NCBI GenBank assembly: GCA_024734555.1
Contig: JANPWX010000077.1
Location: 2,832,840-2,896,839 of the forward strand
From: Trochalopteron elliotii
Lineage: Eukaryota > Chordata > Aves > Passeriformes > Leiothrichidae
Direction: 5' to 3'
Length of the DNA: 64,000 nucleotides
The notes under the pieces are model-generated. The model was given only the letters and a program-made list of their open reading frames with translations. It was not told the origin of the DNA and ran no database searches. Positions within the stretch are counted from its first letter, which is position 1; every line of letters begins with the position of its first letter. Both the position numbers and the translations under genes were made by a program. Below are positions 1-11,702 of this stretch, piece after piece.

Positions 1-572
1 TTTCCTCTGAATTACTGTTTTGAACTTTTAGTTCCCCAGGTTTCTATAGAAAAGCCTGAAACTGATCATTTGGTTTTCTTTAAAATGAACACAAATGTGT
101 TAGTTATGATTTTAGGTCCTTTTGTCTGCCAGTGGGATGGCATTCATGTGTGTTTCAGAGAACAAAAAGAGATACCTGCTGTGTCACTCACAGTGGAGAT
201 GGTGAAGGAAATCTAAAAACTGCTACAGCAAGAAAAGTTGCTACTGCACCTGGAGACTTTGAAGTCAATTTTTCAAAGGTTATTTCTTGTCAGATTTTAA
301 AAGTTAATATCTGTGAACAGGAGGGAGCCTCCAAACAAACTGTGGCTTCAGATATCTCAGAATACCTCTTTTCTCTCCTCTTCTCTAGTGCAAAAAGATG
401 CATCTATAGCATAGGAGGTATGAACCCAGGTCCTGGAGTAAAGGAGGCGATCAAGTTATTTAATGACAGTGCCTGTCATAACCTTTCGTCGTAATGCTAC
501 AGGTCAAAGCTACAGGTCAAAAGTCACAGCAATTGTATAGTGGTTCTAAAAGTGATAAACAAGTTCATGGGG
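1..572. other. Unique AT-rich sequence, no gene recognised
   Basis: A 120-codon open frame on the + strand (132-494) is the only sizeable reading frame. Its product has no motif or family I recognise, no signal peptide and no membrane segment, and no promoter is visible upstream. I read it as chance openness in non-coding DNA. No interspersed repeat is recognised here. Confidence 0.5.
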
Positions 573-603
573 AAAAAAAAAGAAAAAAAAAGAAAAAAAA
601 AGA
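573..603 (+). repeat. A-rich simple repeat, (A9G)3
   Basis: Three runs of nine A separated by single G residues, then GAGGG. It is a low-complexity tract. A minus-strand reading frame that crosses it gives a phenylalanine-rich product, which is an artefact of the repeat. Confidence 0.9.
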
Positions 604-806
604 GGGTAAAATAAGATCTACTCAAAAAGAAAAGAAAAACCAGCTCAGATGAACCCTGAGGGATTGTATGGTTCAACCTGTTCCACTGTAGCCAGTAATA
701 TCTGGTATTGGACACTATTAGAGACAAGGTATTATATAGAGCACTTCTACCAGAAAGACATTCTCAAACGGACTGACTGAATTGTGCTCACATTGTCAAT
801 GCACTT

Positions 807-910
807 AAAAAAAAAATAAAAAAACAACCAACCAACCAAACAAACAAACAAAACCAAAAAACCAAACCCAACCCAAACAAACAAACAAACAAACAAACAA
901 ACAAACAAAC
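807..910 (+). repeat. (AAAC)n / CCAAA-rich simple repeat
   Basis: A poly(A) start is followed by CAAC, CCAAA and about ten uninterrupted AAAC units near 872-910. Imperfect units lie to the left and purer units to the right, as expected for a microsatellite decaying from one side. The same motif class recurs at 23456-23550 and, as the complement, at 2280-2378 and 25197-25236. Confidence 0.92.
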
Positions 911-2279
911 TGAAAAAAAACCTGATACAAGTTTTGTTTTAAAATGTATGCTGAATATAGCAGTTAAAGACCAGGTCTCAAAATTATGCTACATGGTTGA
1001 AACAGAAAAATCTACTGAACAAAAGGGCTCTTTTCACATCAGATATAAAAACCCATGAAAGATGAAGTGAGAAGTCTTCTCTGCATGCAGATAACTTGCA
1101 CAGCAATCAATACATTTCTTCTAATAAGAATGGTCTTAATGTGATTAAGATACAGGAAGGAGAAGCAGAAGACTTCAACATTGTTAAGAGCAAGTGACTC
1201 TTAAAAGTCTTAATTTCCTTCCTGTGGTGTTTAGAAAGGGTTGGAAATTATTTAGTGTATTCACACATTAATCATAGACTTATTTTTTTCTGAATTCATA
1301 GGAAAAATGTTTACAGGACTTTCCTTGTGACAGGAAGGAAATTTTATTCCTAAAAACCTGCTTATCTTTTTTTTAATTTTTTGATAATTAATCTTTGTGT
1401 AGAAGAAAGATGCTTTTCTTTCCTTGGATATTTCACCACTGAAAGTATTTCATATCACATAAGGTCTCAAAGTGCTAGTTAGGGGCCCTGTATCTTAGGT
1501 AAAATTAAAAATAAATTAGACACTTAAGAAAAGGGACCTAGAAGTCACATTTGCCATACCTAGATATACAAAAAGTCTTTTAAACAAGGAAAGACTCAGA
1601 AGCAAGACACTGAGTTGCTGAAACACTAATTTGGCTAATCTTTAAATTGACTGTATAGTGTAAGTACACCTACCTCAGTATAATTGCAAGAAGATAGTCT
1701 TTAAGGGTGTGCAAGAACTGTAGTGCAACTTCACAATAAAAACCACAATGCAAACCAGCGTCATATGATGTGACTATCTGACAGTTGAATAGGCAATTGA
1801 ATACCTTTTCCTTCTTATCTTCTGCAAAACCTTTCACATTGCAAATTAATATAAATATGCTACAGTGGGCAGGACAATAGTTTTATACCTCAAATAAGCA
1901 TGCAAGTATTTTTTGGTGAGTTCATATAAGAATTCCTTGGGCTAGTTTTATTTTCTTGAGTCCTAGTTAAATTTTAAATTTAATCACTGTTATTCAAAAC
2001 TGCTGGGGTTTTTTTGGTTTGTTTTTTTTTCATTTTTCACAGAAAATCAGTTTGCATGTTCCTGGGCATTGCTGGTCATTCTCAACACACAGGGTGTGGT
2101 GAGGACAAGCTCAGGTCTCATCCTTTGCAATTACATCAGAGTTATCAGAGCTATCTGAAATTGTGGTTAAAGGAAGATTTCACAGAAAAAGATTGAAACT
2201 CAAATGTACACATAATCCCTGCTGATCTTTCTGGGTTTTGCCTCAGAGTAGTTTATGGGTACTGATATTCCTCTTCTCA
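911..2279. other. Unique AT-rich sequence, nothing recognised
   Basis: No repeat family, conserved coding frame or RNA gene is recognised. Frames are interrupted frequently. A 60-codon frame at 2014-2196 runs out of a T-rich stretch and has no recognisable product. Confidence 0.5.
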
Positions 2280-2378
2280 ACTTTTTTGTTTGTTTGTTTG
2301 TTGGTTTGGGTTTTTGGTGTTTTTTTTTGGGGGGGGGCGGGGTTTGTTTTTTTTGTGGGTTTTTTGTGTTTTTTTTCT
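2280..2378 (+). repeat. GT-rich low-complexity tract with a nine-G run
   Basis: Several TTTG units lead into GGTTTGGG, a run of nine T, a run of nine G (2329-2337), one C and four more G (2339-2342), then alternating T and G tracts. This is the most G-dense spot in an otherwise AT-rich window. The frame at 2238-2420 is a read-through of this tract and is not a gene. Confidence 0.9.
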
Positions 2379-2751
2379 GTCATTTTGTTATTTAACAGTG
2401 TTGAGAAATTTCTAGGCTAGTGGTAAATTTTACTGACTGCAGAAGGTGTCAGTAGTTCACAAAAGGAAAATGTGGTTCTTTTCTTTATCACTTGATAGAG
2501 GATAGCTACAGAAGTTTGAAACAAACCCAAGAAATTGTTAAGTATACATTGATGGAAAACAAATCAATCTTACATTTCTAAAAGTTATTTATTTTTGTAT
2601 TTTTCTAACTAATGAAACAAGGTGTGGTTCCAAAGTTTAGAAAAAACAAGAGTGAAGAAGACAAATAAGTTTAAAAGAGGAACTTTGGGTAAATTAAATC
2701 TAATATCTTACAATAAAGAAATTATTCAAGATCTTGGTTTTGAAGTTAAAA

Positions 2752-2780
2752 AATAAAAGAAAAAGAAAAAGAAAAAAATT
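2752..2780 (+). repeat. (AAAAAG)n short A-rich tract
   Basis: About four AAAAAG-type units of purine-rich low-complexity sequence. Confidence 0.8.
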
Positions 2781-4181
2781 AAGTTGATTAAGAGACTCAA
2801 AATGTGATGCACTGCTTTTCTTTTTCCTATTTGTTGTAGATCTACTACATATTCCCAGGGTAGTTGCAGGTCCAATGCACCAGAAGAAACATTTCAGCAC
2901 TGATGGGGGCTAGTAGTTTCACTGTGAAAGCCTCTCAAGGCATCTCCAGCACTGCTGTTTTAATGAAATTCCATTTCCTGAAAGAAAATAATTGAGGGAA
3001 GTTTCTTTCTTGCTGTAACTATTTGAAACCTGACCAGATTATCAGACAGGAATCAATGTAGGAAGGCATTGCTGTGAGGCAGGAGCAAGTGTGGAGTTGT
3101 GTCCTGATCAGACCCACTGGCAACAGGACCTCCTTTCTATGGCCAGCCCAGGTTTGCCACAAGGGCAAAGGTGGGATTATGCCTGAGGAAAATGAGTTGG
3201 AGAACTGTCTCTCTTGCTGCGCTATTTTAAGGGCACAGAACTTAAGCTGGTCCTCTGACACAAGCTAGATGTTTGTCAGCTCAGTACTTCTCTGCAAAAA
3301 AGGGGCAGCTCCTTTCACACAGTGAGCTAAGCTTGTGAAAAGTACTCTTAAATAAACTAAATCCTAGAACCTTCCCCCTTCAAGTATGCAGTGCGTTTCT
3401 AAAGGCTTTGTAGCCTGTGATAAATCTACATGGCAACTTGTGCATTGAATACTCACGAACAAAGAAATTCCAAACAAATATTGACAGACCCATACAAAAC
3501 AAAGAACTCTGCTCATCTGTTTCCATCTCACTACAAAGTATGAAAATATGTAGTGCATGAGAAATGTCAGCAAAGTCTCTGGGATGTTTTTACATACTTC
3601 AATGAGAGACATACTGAAAGAACACATTCAAATACAGCATCCAGCTGACAACACTAAACATTGCAGTATAGAAAACAAGAGGATCAGGTGCCTTCTCCCC
3701 ATATTCTTCATCTAATCTAGGAGAGTCTGTTGCAAGGGAAATGCAATTACGAATAAATAAGTATTTCCTGTCTTTCACGGGACCTCAGTGCTGCACACAC
3801 AATGCAAGCAGTACCTTGATCATAGCAAGGCATGAATGACAGGAATGAAATGCAGAATGGGGAGGGAGAGAGGGAAGAAGAGAAAAAGCACTTGTTGCTT
3901 CTGGTCTTGAGACAGTACTGTAGTTAGAGTGCACAAGCTGGAATCTCAGCATGACCATTTTGGGGAATGTATACTACCTATGTATATATACCTCTGTATT
4001 ATGTCAAGATGAATTTCAAAATATTTTATTCTTAGTATCTATATAGTTCTTTTATCCATGAACCTATCATATTAAAGCATCTAGAAGCATACTACAATGA
4101 AACATGGCAGTTGCCTGAACTTCTCATTAGATATTTTATCTACTAATCTTGCTCACAGAAATACAAAGTACTATGTCAAGG
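2781..4181. other. Unique sequence, no gene recognised
   Basis: Around 3030-3270 the base composition is somewhat less AT-rich and both strands stay open for 60-80 codons. The two frames overlap antisense and neither product is recognisable. I see no splice-site pair that would make either a convincing exon. Confidence 0.45.
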
Positions 4182-4222
4182 CTTCCTTGCATAGATTTTT
4201 TTTTTTTTTTTGTGCAAGGAAG
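4182..4222. repeat. Inverted repeat flanking a T16 run
   Basis: The 10-bp arms at 4182-4191 (CTTCCTTGCA) and 4213-4222 (TGCAAGGAAG) are exact reverse complements. They enclose 21 nt that include sixteen consecutive T (4196-4211). On the minus strand this would be a hairpin with an A16 loop. No function is known to me. Confidence 0.85.
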
Positions 4223-5620
4223 TGATGCTGCCTGAAAAGCTTTTCACATGAATCTTTGCCTGAGATTTTCGACACTACTCAGAAAAGTTGAAATCTCTCT
4301 ATGTATTAAGAAGCAGACTTTCAAAGATATCTTAATGCAACAAGTATCTTAGCCTTTCACATTCGGCAACTTGTAAACAGTAGTTGTCCTTGCCCATAAA
4401 AGGCACATTTCATTGCACCATCTCTACAATTCAATAACTTACATAAAACCAAAGCAGAGGTAGTGTACTGATGGATTTACACCTTGGCCCAAATTCTTCT
4501 GCATAAATATAAAGCTATCTCAGTATCATCAACATGGAAATCTCCATGTACCATGTATCAATTAACTATGAGTCTGAAGAGATGTGAGTGCCAAACCCTG
4601 CAAGCATATCCTTATTAAGGATTATTATTTCTTTACATTGGAATAAAAATGTTTGTCGAAGTAATAGCAACTTATTTACAGGAAATATCCTGGGGTTTGT
4701 GTGAGCAGAAAAACCACAATAAAACCAAACAATTATTTTTGACTCTGTCATTATTTTATTTTAATTGAAATTGATTCTTAAATAATTTTTAGCAGGAATT
4801 GAAACAAAATATTGTATTGTTAAATTGGAAAAAAACCCATTATTTTCCTTTAAACACGTATGTATAAAATTTAGATTTTTACTCCAAAGTCAAACCAAAT
4901 AAGTGCTCTTTATGGTTGTACACATGTCGTGCAAATTTAATATAAACCCCAACACATATTTTTGAAACCTTCTCAAAAGTTTTTAACTGATTATCTAAAG
5001 TGTGTTTCACTATACAGTTAAAAGTCATTAAGAATGGACAATTTATGAGATTGCATTGAAACATAAAACTTCAGAAGTAAAGAAATTAAGCATACCTTTA
5101 GTAGACCAGCATCTTCATTAAGATTTGTTGGCCTGTAGCCACTGTGATGTTATAATTGTGTAAATTAGAAAGCAGATTACAGAAATGGATAAATATATAC
5201 CCTCAACTATTTTTTCCTAATATACCAGTCATGTCTTTTGTCTTTGTACATGCATAATTCTCTGATTTATTAATTCCTGGATCTATTATCGCCAAATCTT
5301 TATTCTCCTATGCTATTTTGGACTAATCACATTAACCATTAGCTAATTAAAATGCTCAGATGTTTGGAAATATTTATAGAGAATGATGCTATCTCCATTT
5401 CAACTGCGTAATTGATATACAATAATTAAAAATTACCTACATTACCTTAGAACTTAACAATGAATATTTGTTTCCTTTGGGTTTTGTTAATTGCTTTTAT
5501 ACATTTGAACAGTGTATTAATTCTATTTAAGTATCAGCTAATTGGAAAACAATAACAGATCTTTCCTGCACAGCACAGTGGGTAAGAATACAGGACTGCT
5601 TTATGTTCCCAGACTGGGAG
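4223..5620. other. Very AT-rich unique sequence, possible conserved non-coding element
   Basis: No gene or transposon is recognised. The stretch 5260-5560 is dense in TAAT/ATTA cores (for example TAGCTAATTAAAATG near 5341 and AATAATTAAAAATTACC near 5420). These are the core recognised by homeodomain factors, but such cores are frequent by chance in AT-rich DNA. Confidence 0.35.
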
Positions 5621-5656
5621 AAAAAAAAAAAAAAATAAGAGAGAGAGAGAGAGAAG
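5621..5656 (+). repeat. A15 run plus (GA)n microsatellite
   Basis: Fifteen A, then TAA, then about eight GA dinucleotides. A likely length-variable locus. Confidence 0.92.
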
Positions 5657-6572
5657 TAGTCCAGTAGCTGAACATAGGTAATGTGTCCTTTCTTCCTACC
5701 ATGCCATTTAACAGTCTGATACCTTATCTTTTCTTTCTTTTTTTTTTTTCTTCAGTAATGCATCACACTAATATTATCAGTGGGAATTCATCTCCCATCA
5801 TTTGCACATAAATGAGGCTGTATCAGTCTAGGTTCTCTAGAAGCTCAGGGCTTATTTTGGTGTGCAGATAGTTTTCAGACAGGTACTCTCTATTCAGTCA
5901 GGGCGGCCTCAAAGTGCAGTGATTTATCCCTTGATAGAGAGCTATGACATGAGAACACAGAGGGTGATTTATTCTGCACGATTTAGTTGAGTGAACATGT
6001 GCTGTCAAATAGTAAAATGAAGTGTGTATATTGTATAATGGGGGAATTGAAATAGAATTTATGAACTGTCAGCTTATTGTAAAACCCTGTGCAATTTCTA
6101 CTAAATTCTTTTAAAAAAAGGGTCTATTGCAAGTTTTTTCAGCAGCAGCTGCCGCTGTTTAAGACATGCTGGGAAAAAGTGGTAATGGCAGTGCTTAGCA
6201 CTTCATTACATGTCATTAATTCATGTCCCCATTATGCTCCTCTATTTACACTGTGCTGGCACTTAACTTATCTCCTTACTTCCCTATAAAATCTGTCCAA
6301 GGATAATTTCCATTAACATCCATTGCCAGGTTTCTCTCAAATAAGATTGGAACTCCCTGTTAGCCTCCTGCATGTGTTTGAAGGCTTGCTTTTCTGCTCT
6401 GGGAGTTCTGCAGCTATCCCTAGGAAGAAAATCAATGGTGAGTTAACTTCAGGGATCCTCACTCAGGAGTATACAGCAAGCCCTTCTCAGCCCAGCCAGA
6501 TCCCTTGCAAGTTTTCAGACCTCTTATCAGGAATAAAGGCTCATAAGGTGGCAGGAAATAGAATCTCCTAGG
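5657..6572. other. Unique sequence upstream of CR1, no gene recognised
   Basis: It contains a T-rich tract near 5727-5751. The frames at 6089-6289 and 6323-6571 are short and unrecognised. The second ends where the CR1 tail begins, so its end simply reflects the insertion. Confidence 0.45.
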
Positions 6573-7240
6573 TCACAGAATCACAGGATCACAGAATCAT
6601 AGAATGATTAGGTTGGAAGAGACTTTCAGGATCATAGAGTCCAACCCATGCCCTAACACCTCAACTAGATCATGGCATCGAGTCCCACATCCAATCCTTT
6701 TTTAAACACATCCAGGGATGGTGATTCCACCACTTCCCTGTGCAAACCATTCCAGTACTTTATCACTCTTTCTGTAAAAAACTTTTTCCTAATATCCAAC
6801 CTCTATTTCCCTTGGTGCAGCTAAAGACTGTGTCCTCTTGTTCTGTCAGCTGCTGCCTGGAGGAAGAGACCAACCCCCAGCTGTCTACAACCACCTATCA
6901 GGGAGCTGTAGAGAGTGATGAGATCACCTCTGAGTCTCCTTTTCTCCAGGCTAAACAAACCCAACTCCCTCAGTCATTCCTTGTAGGGCTTGTGTTCCAA
7001 GCCCCTCACCAGGGGTTGCCTCCTCTGGACGTGCTCAAGTGTCTCAATATCCTCCCTAAGCTGAGGGGCCAGAACTGGACACAGCACTCAAGGTGTGGCC
7101 TCACCAGCGCCCAGTACAGAGGAAGAATGACTTCCCTGCTCTTGCTGGATACACTATTCCTGTTCCAGGCCAGGATGCCGTTGGCCTTCTTGGCCGCCTG
7201 CACACACTGCTGGCTCATGTTCAGCTGGCTGTTGTACAGT
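6573..7240 (-). mobile_element. CR1 LINE, 5'-truncated, with 3' end and pol C-terminal remnant
   Basis: Read on the minus strand, this is the 3' third of a CR1 non-LTR retrotransposon, the dominant LINE of birds. A minus-strand frame (7218 to 7006) begins [18 protein letters not shown] and continues through [15 protein letters not shown], the conserved region after the reverse transcriptase core. Further on, near 6918-6978, the DNA still resembles the [16 protein letters not shown] block, but frameshifts break the frame. The element ends at 6573 in the CR1-type tail of repeated ATTCTATGA / TTCTGTGA units, with the CTTCCAACC motif just before it. The 5' part is missing, as usual for CR1, which truncates during target-primed integration. 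The 167-codon + strand frame at 6740-7243 is its antisense shadow. It is inactive. The subfamily is not determined. Confidence 0.95.
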
Positions 7241-10200
7241 TGATCCCATCATACTGAAGCATAAAAAAAGCCACATCCTCTTTACCTGGAAGGAGAAGTA
7301 GAACTGGTTTATCTCTCCTAAGGCTAATGCTAATGCTCTTCCTTTACTAAATTGCTTAAGAATATGCAAACTGCAAGAGACTGAAGAGGTCACCTTGCAA
7401 TGCCTCCTGTTAATGTTAGCCTGTTGAACAGTGAACCTGATGCTTAGTACAGAGTAAATTCCTGTTCTTAACAAACTGCCAAGTAACCCTGTCAAAGGAC
7501 CCATCAAGCCACTTTATATCTTCATCTAAACATAACATTTTAACTGTTATAACTATTGCACATGATTAATGAAGGTACATTTTTTTTCACCCTTGCTTCA
7601 TATGTCACTGTTTCCAAACAGCTGTGCTCTCTGATTTTTTCTCTCTGACAATTATGCAGCTATTTCACTGGGTATGTCTGTACCCTATTTTTTTTTTTAA
7701 TTGCTTCTGTGAGCATTTTTGAAACAAGAAAAGGAAGCCAACATTATGATGTTGAAATTGATGCTTATTTTGTGGCCTGAGAGGCTTGCCTCAAGAGTAG
7801 GTATACCTCCAACAAATTTCATTTGAACACGTGGATTTCTGTCCAAATCGAAGTGTGTCCCCAGCAACTGCAATAGGACTGCAAGGAATCCACACCAGCA
7901 GCCTAGAGCAAAACCCATCAAAATAAGTTCCATGTCAAGAACTATATTGAGACAGTCTGCCAGGCATAGGGATAAAATAATGTGTGACTATTTTGTTTTG
8001 TTTTTACATATATATATATGTATATAATCTACTAAGAAACTCAAATTTCAAAATATTTGCTTATCTAGAGATAGCTTCCCCTAATCAATGCTGGAGAGTT
8101 TACACTTTTTTTTTTTCAAGGATCTTGAAATAGACCATTCATTTTCATGGAAAAAAACACAGGGAAACTTAAATACATGCCACTTGGAAATTCCAATTTT
8201 TTATATCATGATGTCTGGGAATGAAGGGGAAAAACAACAACAACAAAAAAATGAATTCCTGACTAAAACTCTGAAGCCCTGAGCTGAAAAATACCAGGGA
8301 TACATGTGCATAGTTATGGTAGGATATGAATGTTCCTCAGGGGCTAAGCATGGTTTGCACAATCAGAAAATGTTGGACTCCAGTACCAAGAATATAAAAA
8401 TGATATTTTGCTTTTGCAGAAATTTTTTTTTTGAAAATAAGCTCAGGTATTTTGCTTAAAGAAAAAATCTGCAGCATGGAAATTCCTCCACATTTTTACT
8501 TCTGGTTTAACTTCTTAGAAAAATAACAACAAAAGCAGCAAAATAAACACACACCCCCACACACTTGTTTTTTTGTAATAAATTGCATTGTTGCAGTGTA
8601 AACATAGATACATATTTGGCCTGAGGCAGACAACAATGCTACTATCATTTGAGAAAAAGACTTAGAGGGTTCCAGATTTTCAGCCCAGCTGAGCTGACAG
8701 CAAATTCAGTTGAGTAGATCAGGGAGAAAATGTGTTTCCCATGTATACTGAGATGCACAGAATGTACTATGGCTTATTCCTGATCAGTGCTCTATATGTT
8801 TATGGTAATTCAATATCATCCTACCATCCCTGTCTATTGTGAAAAGCTCAATCTGCTCTGTTGTTTCTTGTTTTCCCTCACAATGCAAGAAAGACATTGG
8901 GAGATGAAAGTCAGAATTCTACCTCGTTTTATGCATGTTTTATTTGTAGGTGGTGTTTTTTATTGGCCATGTGGGCAGTCATGTAATTAATGACAAAGCT
9001 CATCCTTGTCCAGACACACCAGCTCCCACTTAGGCTAAATTATTCTCATTAACTGACTGTCATATGGAAGTTGTGATATACGGTTGCAATCCTTGCACAA
9101 AGCTTTTAAGACTGTAGTTATTGCTTTGTGATCAAGGGAATCACGAAAGCATGGACTGGCATAGGTTACAATTCTTTCTTTTCCCGAAAAAGGCATTCAT
9201 CTCTACATCCAAGCTGCTCCCGGAGGGAACAACTGCCTGTTCTCTGCTATTATGAGCACTTTCTATGTTTTAATCTATGCTCTTTTCAGCACAGCTGGTA
9301 GGAGCAGCAACGAGCCTAGAACTCAAGGACAGAGGAAGGCTTTCAAGTGCCATGTCAGGAGTCTAATTAGGATTTTTTAAAATTCAGTATCTAAGTGTGA
9401 GGGAAGATGAAGAAAGCCCAATCCCTCTTGAGTAAGCAAACTGTTACTACACATCAGTGGATTCTCCTCATGAAACAAATGCTTTTGATTTTCTTTCCTT
9501 TTCTCCATCATATTTAGAAGGATTTATTTAGAGGGATTTTAGCCATTTCTTAGCACTGCATTTCATAGAATCTTTTCTCAAACTTTCTGCCAACTGTAGA
9601 CTAACAAAGCTTCAGTTCTTGACAAATTTTTGTCAATATAGATGCATTACAAAAATGAAGGTTCAGAGCTATGTTTTTGAAGTCCCACAAGCATAAAACT
9701 TAAATTTAAAGGTATGATTGTGCTATTAAAGACTGAACGTCATATTCTTCAGTGGAAGAAAATGTGATAAATTTTAAATCTTGTATTCAGAGTGCAATTC
9801 ACACCGCCTCTAAGATCTGCAATCTAAACACCTAGAAGTCCAGTAGTCACTTCAGGCTTCTGATCTGATTAGCTTAGGAAAGTTTTTGACATCTACTTTT
9901 AAATGATTGAATCACACCACTGAAATCTCTTTGTTTCTCTAGTGTAAAAAAGAGCACAGATAATTAGATCAGAATTCCATTCTCTAGAATCACAAAAGAA
10001 AAATACTCCAATTCAGTAATAGGCACAAGGTAGAATCAGTAAAAATTATGCTTGCTGGTCAGGACTAGTTAATGAATTCAGCATGTACTTTCTGAGATTA
10101 TTAATAATGAACAAAACAAAAAAAAAAATCAGAGTAAGGATCACATTCAAATAAAACTAATTTCAAGATTTAAGGTGTAAATTATTCCTTTTTAAGGTAT

Positions 10201-10619
10201 ATTCTGCCAACAAAGGACACAACCTCAACAGATTTTCTAAGTGCTTCAGAAGTCTGTAATATAATTATCTAAAAATGATGTATGAAAGGAAAAATTCCAT
10301 ATTTTAAGATCTACAAATAGTAAGTATTAAAATCACTTTGCTTTTATCTGCTTTTGTATATTGTATATGGAAATATAAACCAATGGAACTTTGTATAAGG
10401 GTTTACTTGTGATTTTAAGGAGGGTATTTATTTGTGTAAGATGTTTATCGTTTTAGTGTCCCTACTAAATTAATTGTATCTTGCAATAGCACGTGTTTAA
10501 AAAAGATTTGAAAAGTTAATGTATGATAGGACTGCAGACATTTCTGTAAACAAATGCAGAATATACCAGAAGATATATATTCATTTTTAGCAACTAAAAT
10601 TCAACAATTGCATCAGTGT
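7241..10619. other. Unique sequence, no gene recognised
   Basis: Mostly AT-rich DNA with stop codons in all frames. The only simple repeats of note are the TA tract at 8006-8027 and short A or T runs. The minus-strand frame 7154-7507 partly overlaps the CR1 and then leaves it; its non-CR1 part has no recognisable features. No RNA gene is seen. Confidence 0.5.
8006..8027. repeat. (TA)n / TATG tract
   Basis: ACATATATATATATGTATAT, a self-complementary alternating tract. Confidence 0.85.
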
Positions 10620-11010
10620 ATGCTGGGGGCTGACTGGCACATTGTCCATAAGCCAGCAATGTGCCTTTATGGTGAAGAAGGTTTTAATGGTATCTGTGCT
10701 GAATTAGGAGAAATTTCACCCTCAGGTTGAGCAGGCGGAATGATCCTTCCCCTGTGTCCAGCACTGGTGAGGTCACACCCTGTGTCTCATCCTGGACTGC
10801 CCCCTCTGAACATCAGAGCCTTTCTTACTGTGAAGGTGACTAAGCACAGCAACAGGATGCCCAAGAAGGCTGTGACATTTCCATCCCTGGAGATATTCAA
10901 AAGCTGTCTCAATAAGATCCTGGGACACTGGCTATAGGTGGATCTCCTGGAGCAAACCATTTGAACCCGACCACCTCCAGAGGTCTCTTCCAACCTCAAT
11001 TCATCTATGA
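10620..11010 (+). mobile_element. CR1 LINE fragment, internally rearranged
   Basis: In plus orientation the sequence near 10647-10667 matches the CR1 block encoding LSISQQCAFMVKK. A remnant of the block after the reverse transcriptase core follows near 10740-10775 (ILPLCPALVRSH). The conserved end of the pol frame is then seen directly: the frame at 10740-10937 contains PSLEIFKSCLNKILGHW, the usual C-terminus of CR1 ORF2. The non-coding 3' region follows, with CCTCCAGAGGTCTCTTCCAACCTCAATT near 10974-11001. Much of the sequence between these blocks is lost, so the copy is internally deleted, and stop codons and shifts are present. The tail at 11002-11010 is degenerate. The neighbouring 6573-7240 copy lies in the opposite orientation, so these are independent insertions. 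Confidence 0.9.
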
Positions 11011-11662
11011 GCCCATGAACTAAAATTCAGTGGTGTCATGAGGCTTCACACTACTGCAGTCTTTGTGAAATATCTGAAAGTTTTTTGTCTATTTTTTTTA
11101 TATATTGTCATGTAGCATTGTTTTGTACCATTATATTTTTTGAAGTGAAAGCTAATACCTAAGGAGTAATACAAAAATGTACATCTACATGAAGTTCATT
11201 TAGAAACTCCAAATTTCCTACTAATTGGGTTAACTCAATTAAACTAAACTAAACTTTTGGAAAGAACATTAGCTGAGATAAGCCAAAGCTAGTGGAACAA
11301 TGCCACTGTCCCATCTGACCCAGCTTGTCGTGCAGGAGATTATTGTGGCTAAACAGAGCAGCTGACAGGAGAAAATCTCAGGGACAGGAAAGGAGCACGA
11401 ATGATGATTCATGCTCTGTATGCTTATTGTAGCTTCGTGCTGGGAATGCGTTTGCAAATGCTAACAAATGTGGAGGGGAATAAGAACGTGTCATACCTAA
11501 GTCCATCTCTTCTGATGAGGAGTATGAAAAAGTCTAGCTGTTCCTTCATCTCCACCAAACAAGAAAATGTTAGAATCTGAATACTGGTTGATTTATATTT
11601 TTTGTTCTCCAGACACTGAATTATGTACCTCTCACCAGTTGTCTCCAATCATAAATTCTGTG

Positions 11663-11702
11663 TTTATATATATAAATATATTTATAAAATATGTATATAT
11701 AT
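11663..11702. repeat. AT-rich microsatellite (TATA/AAATAT)
   Basis: Alternating TA tracts interrupted by AAATAT units; low complexity. Confidence 0.85.

Noticed and set aside
132..494. 120-codon + strand open frame
   Set aside because: Product unrecognised, low complexity absent but no coding signature either; probably chance.
6740..7243. 167-codon + strand open frame
   Set aside because: It lies wholly within the minus-strand CR1 and is the antisense shadow of the element's pol end.
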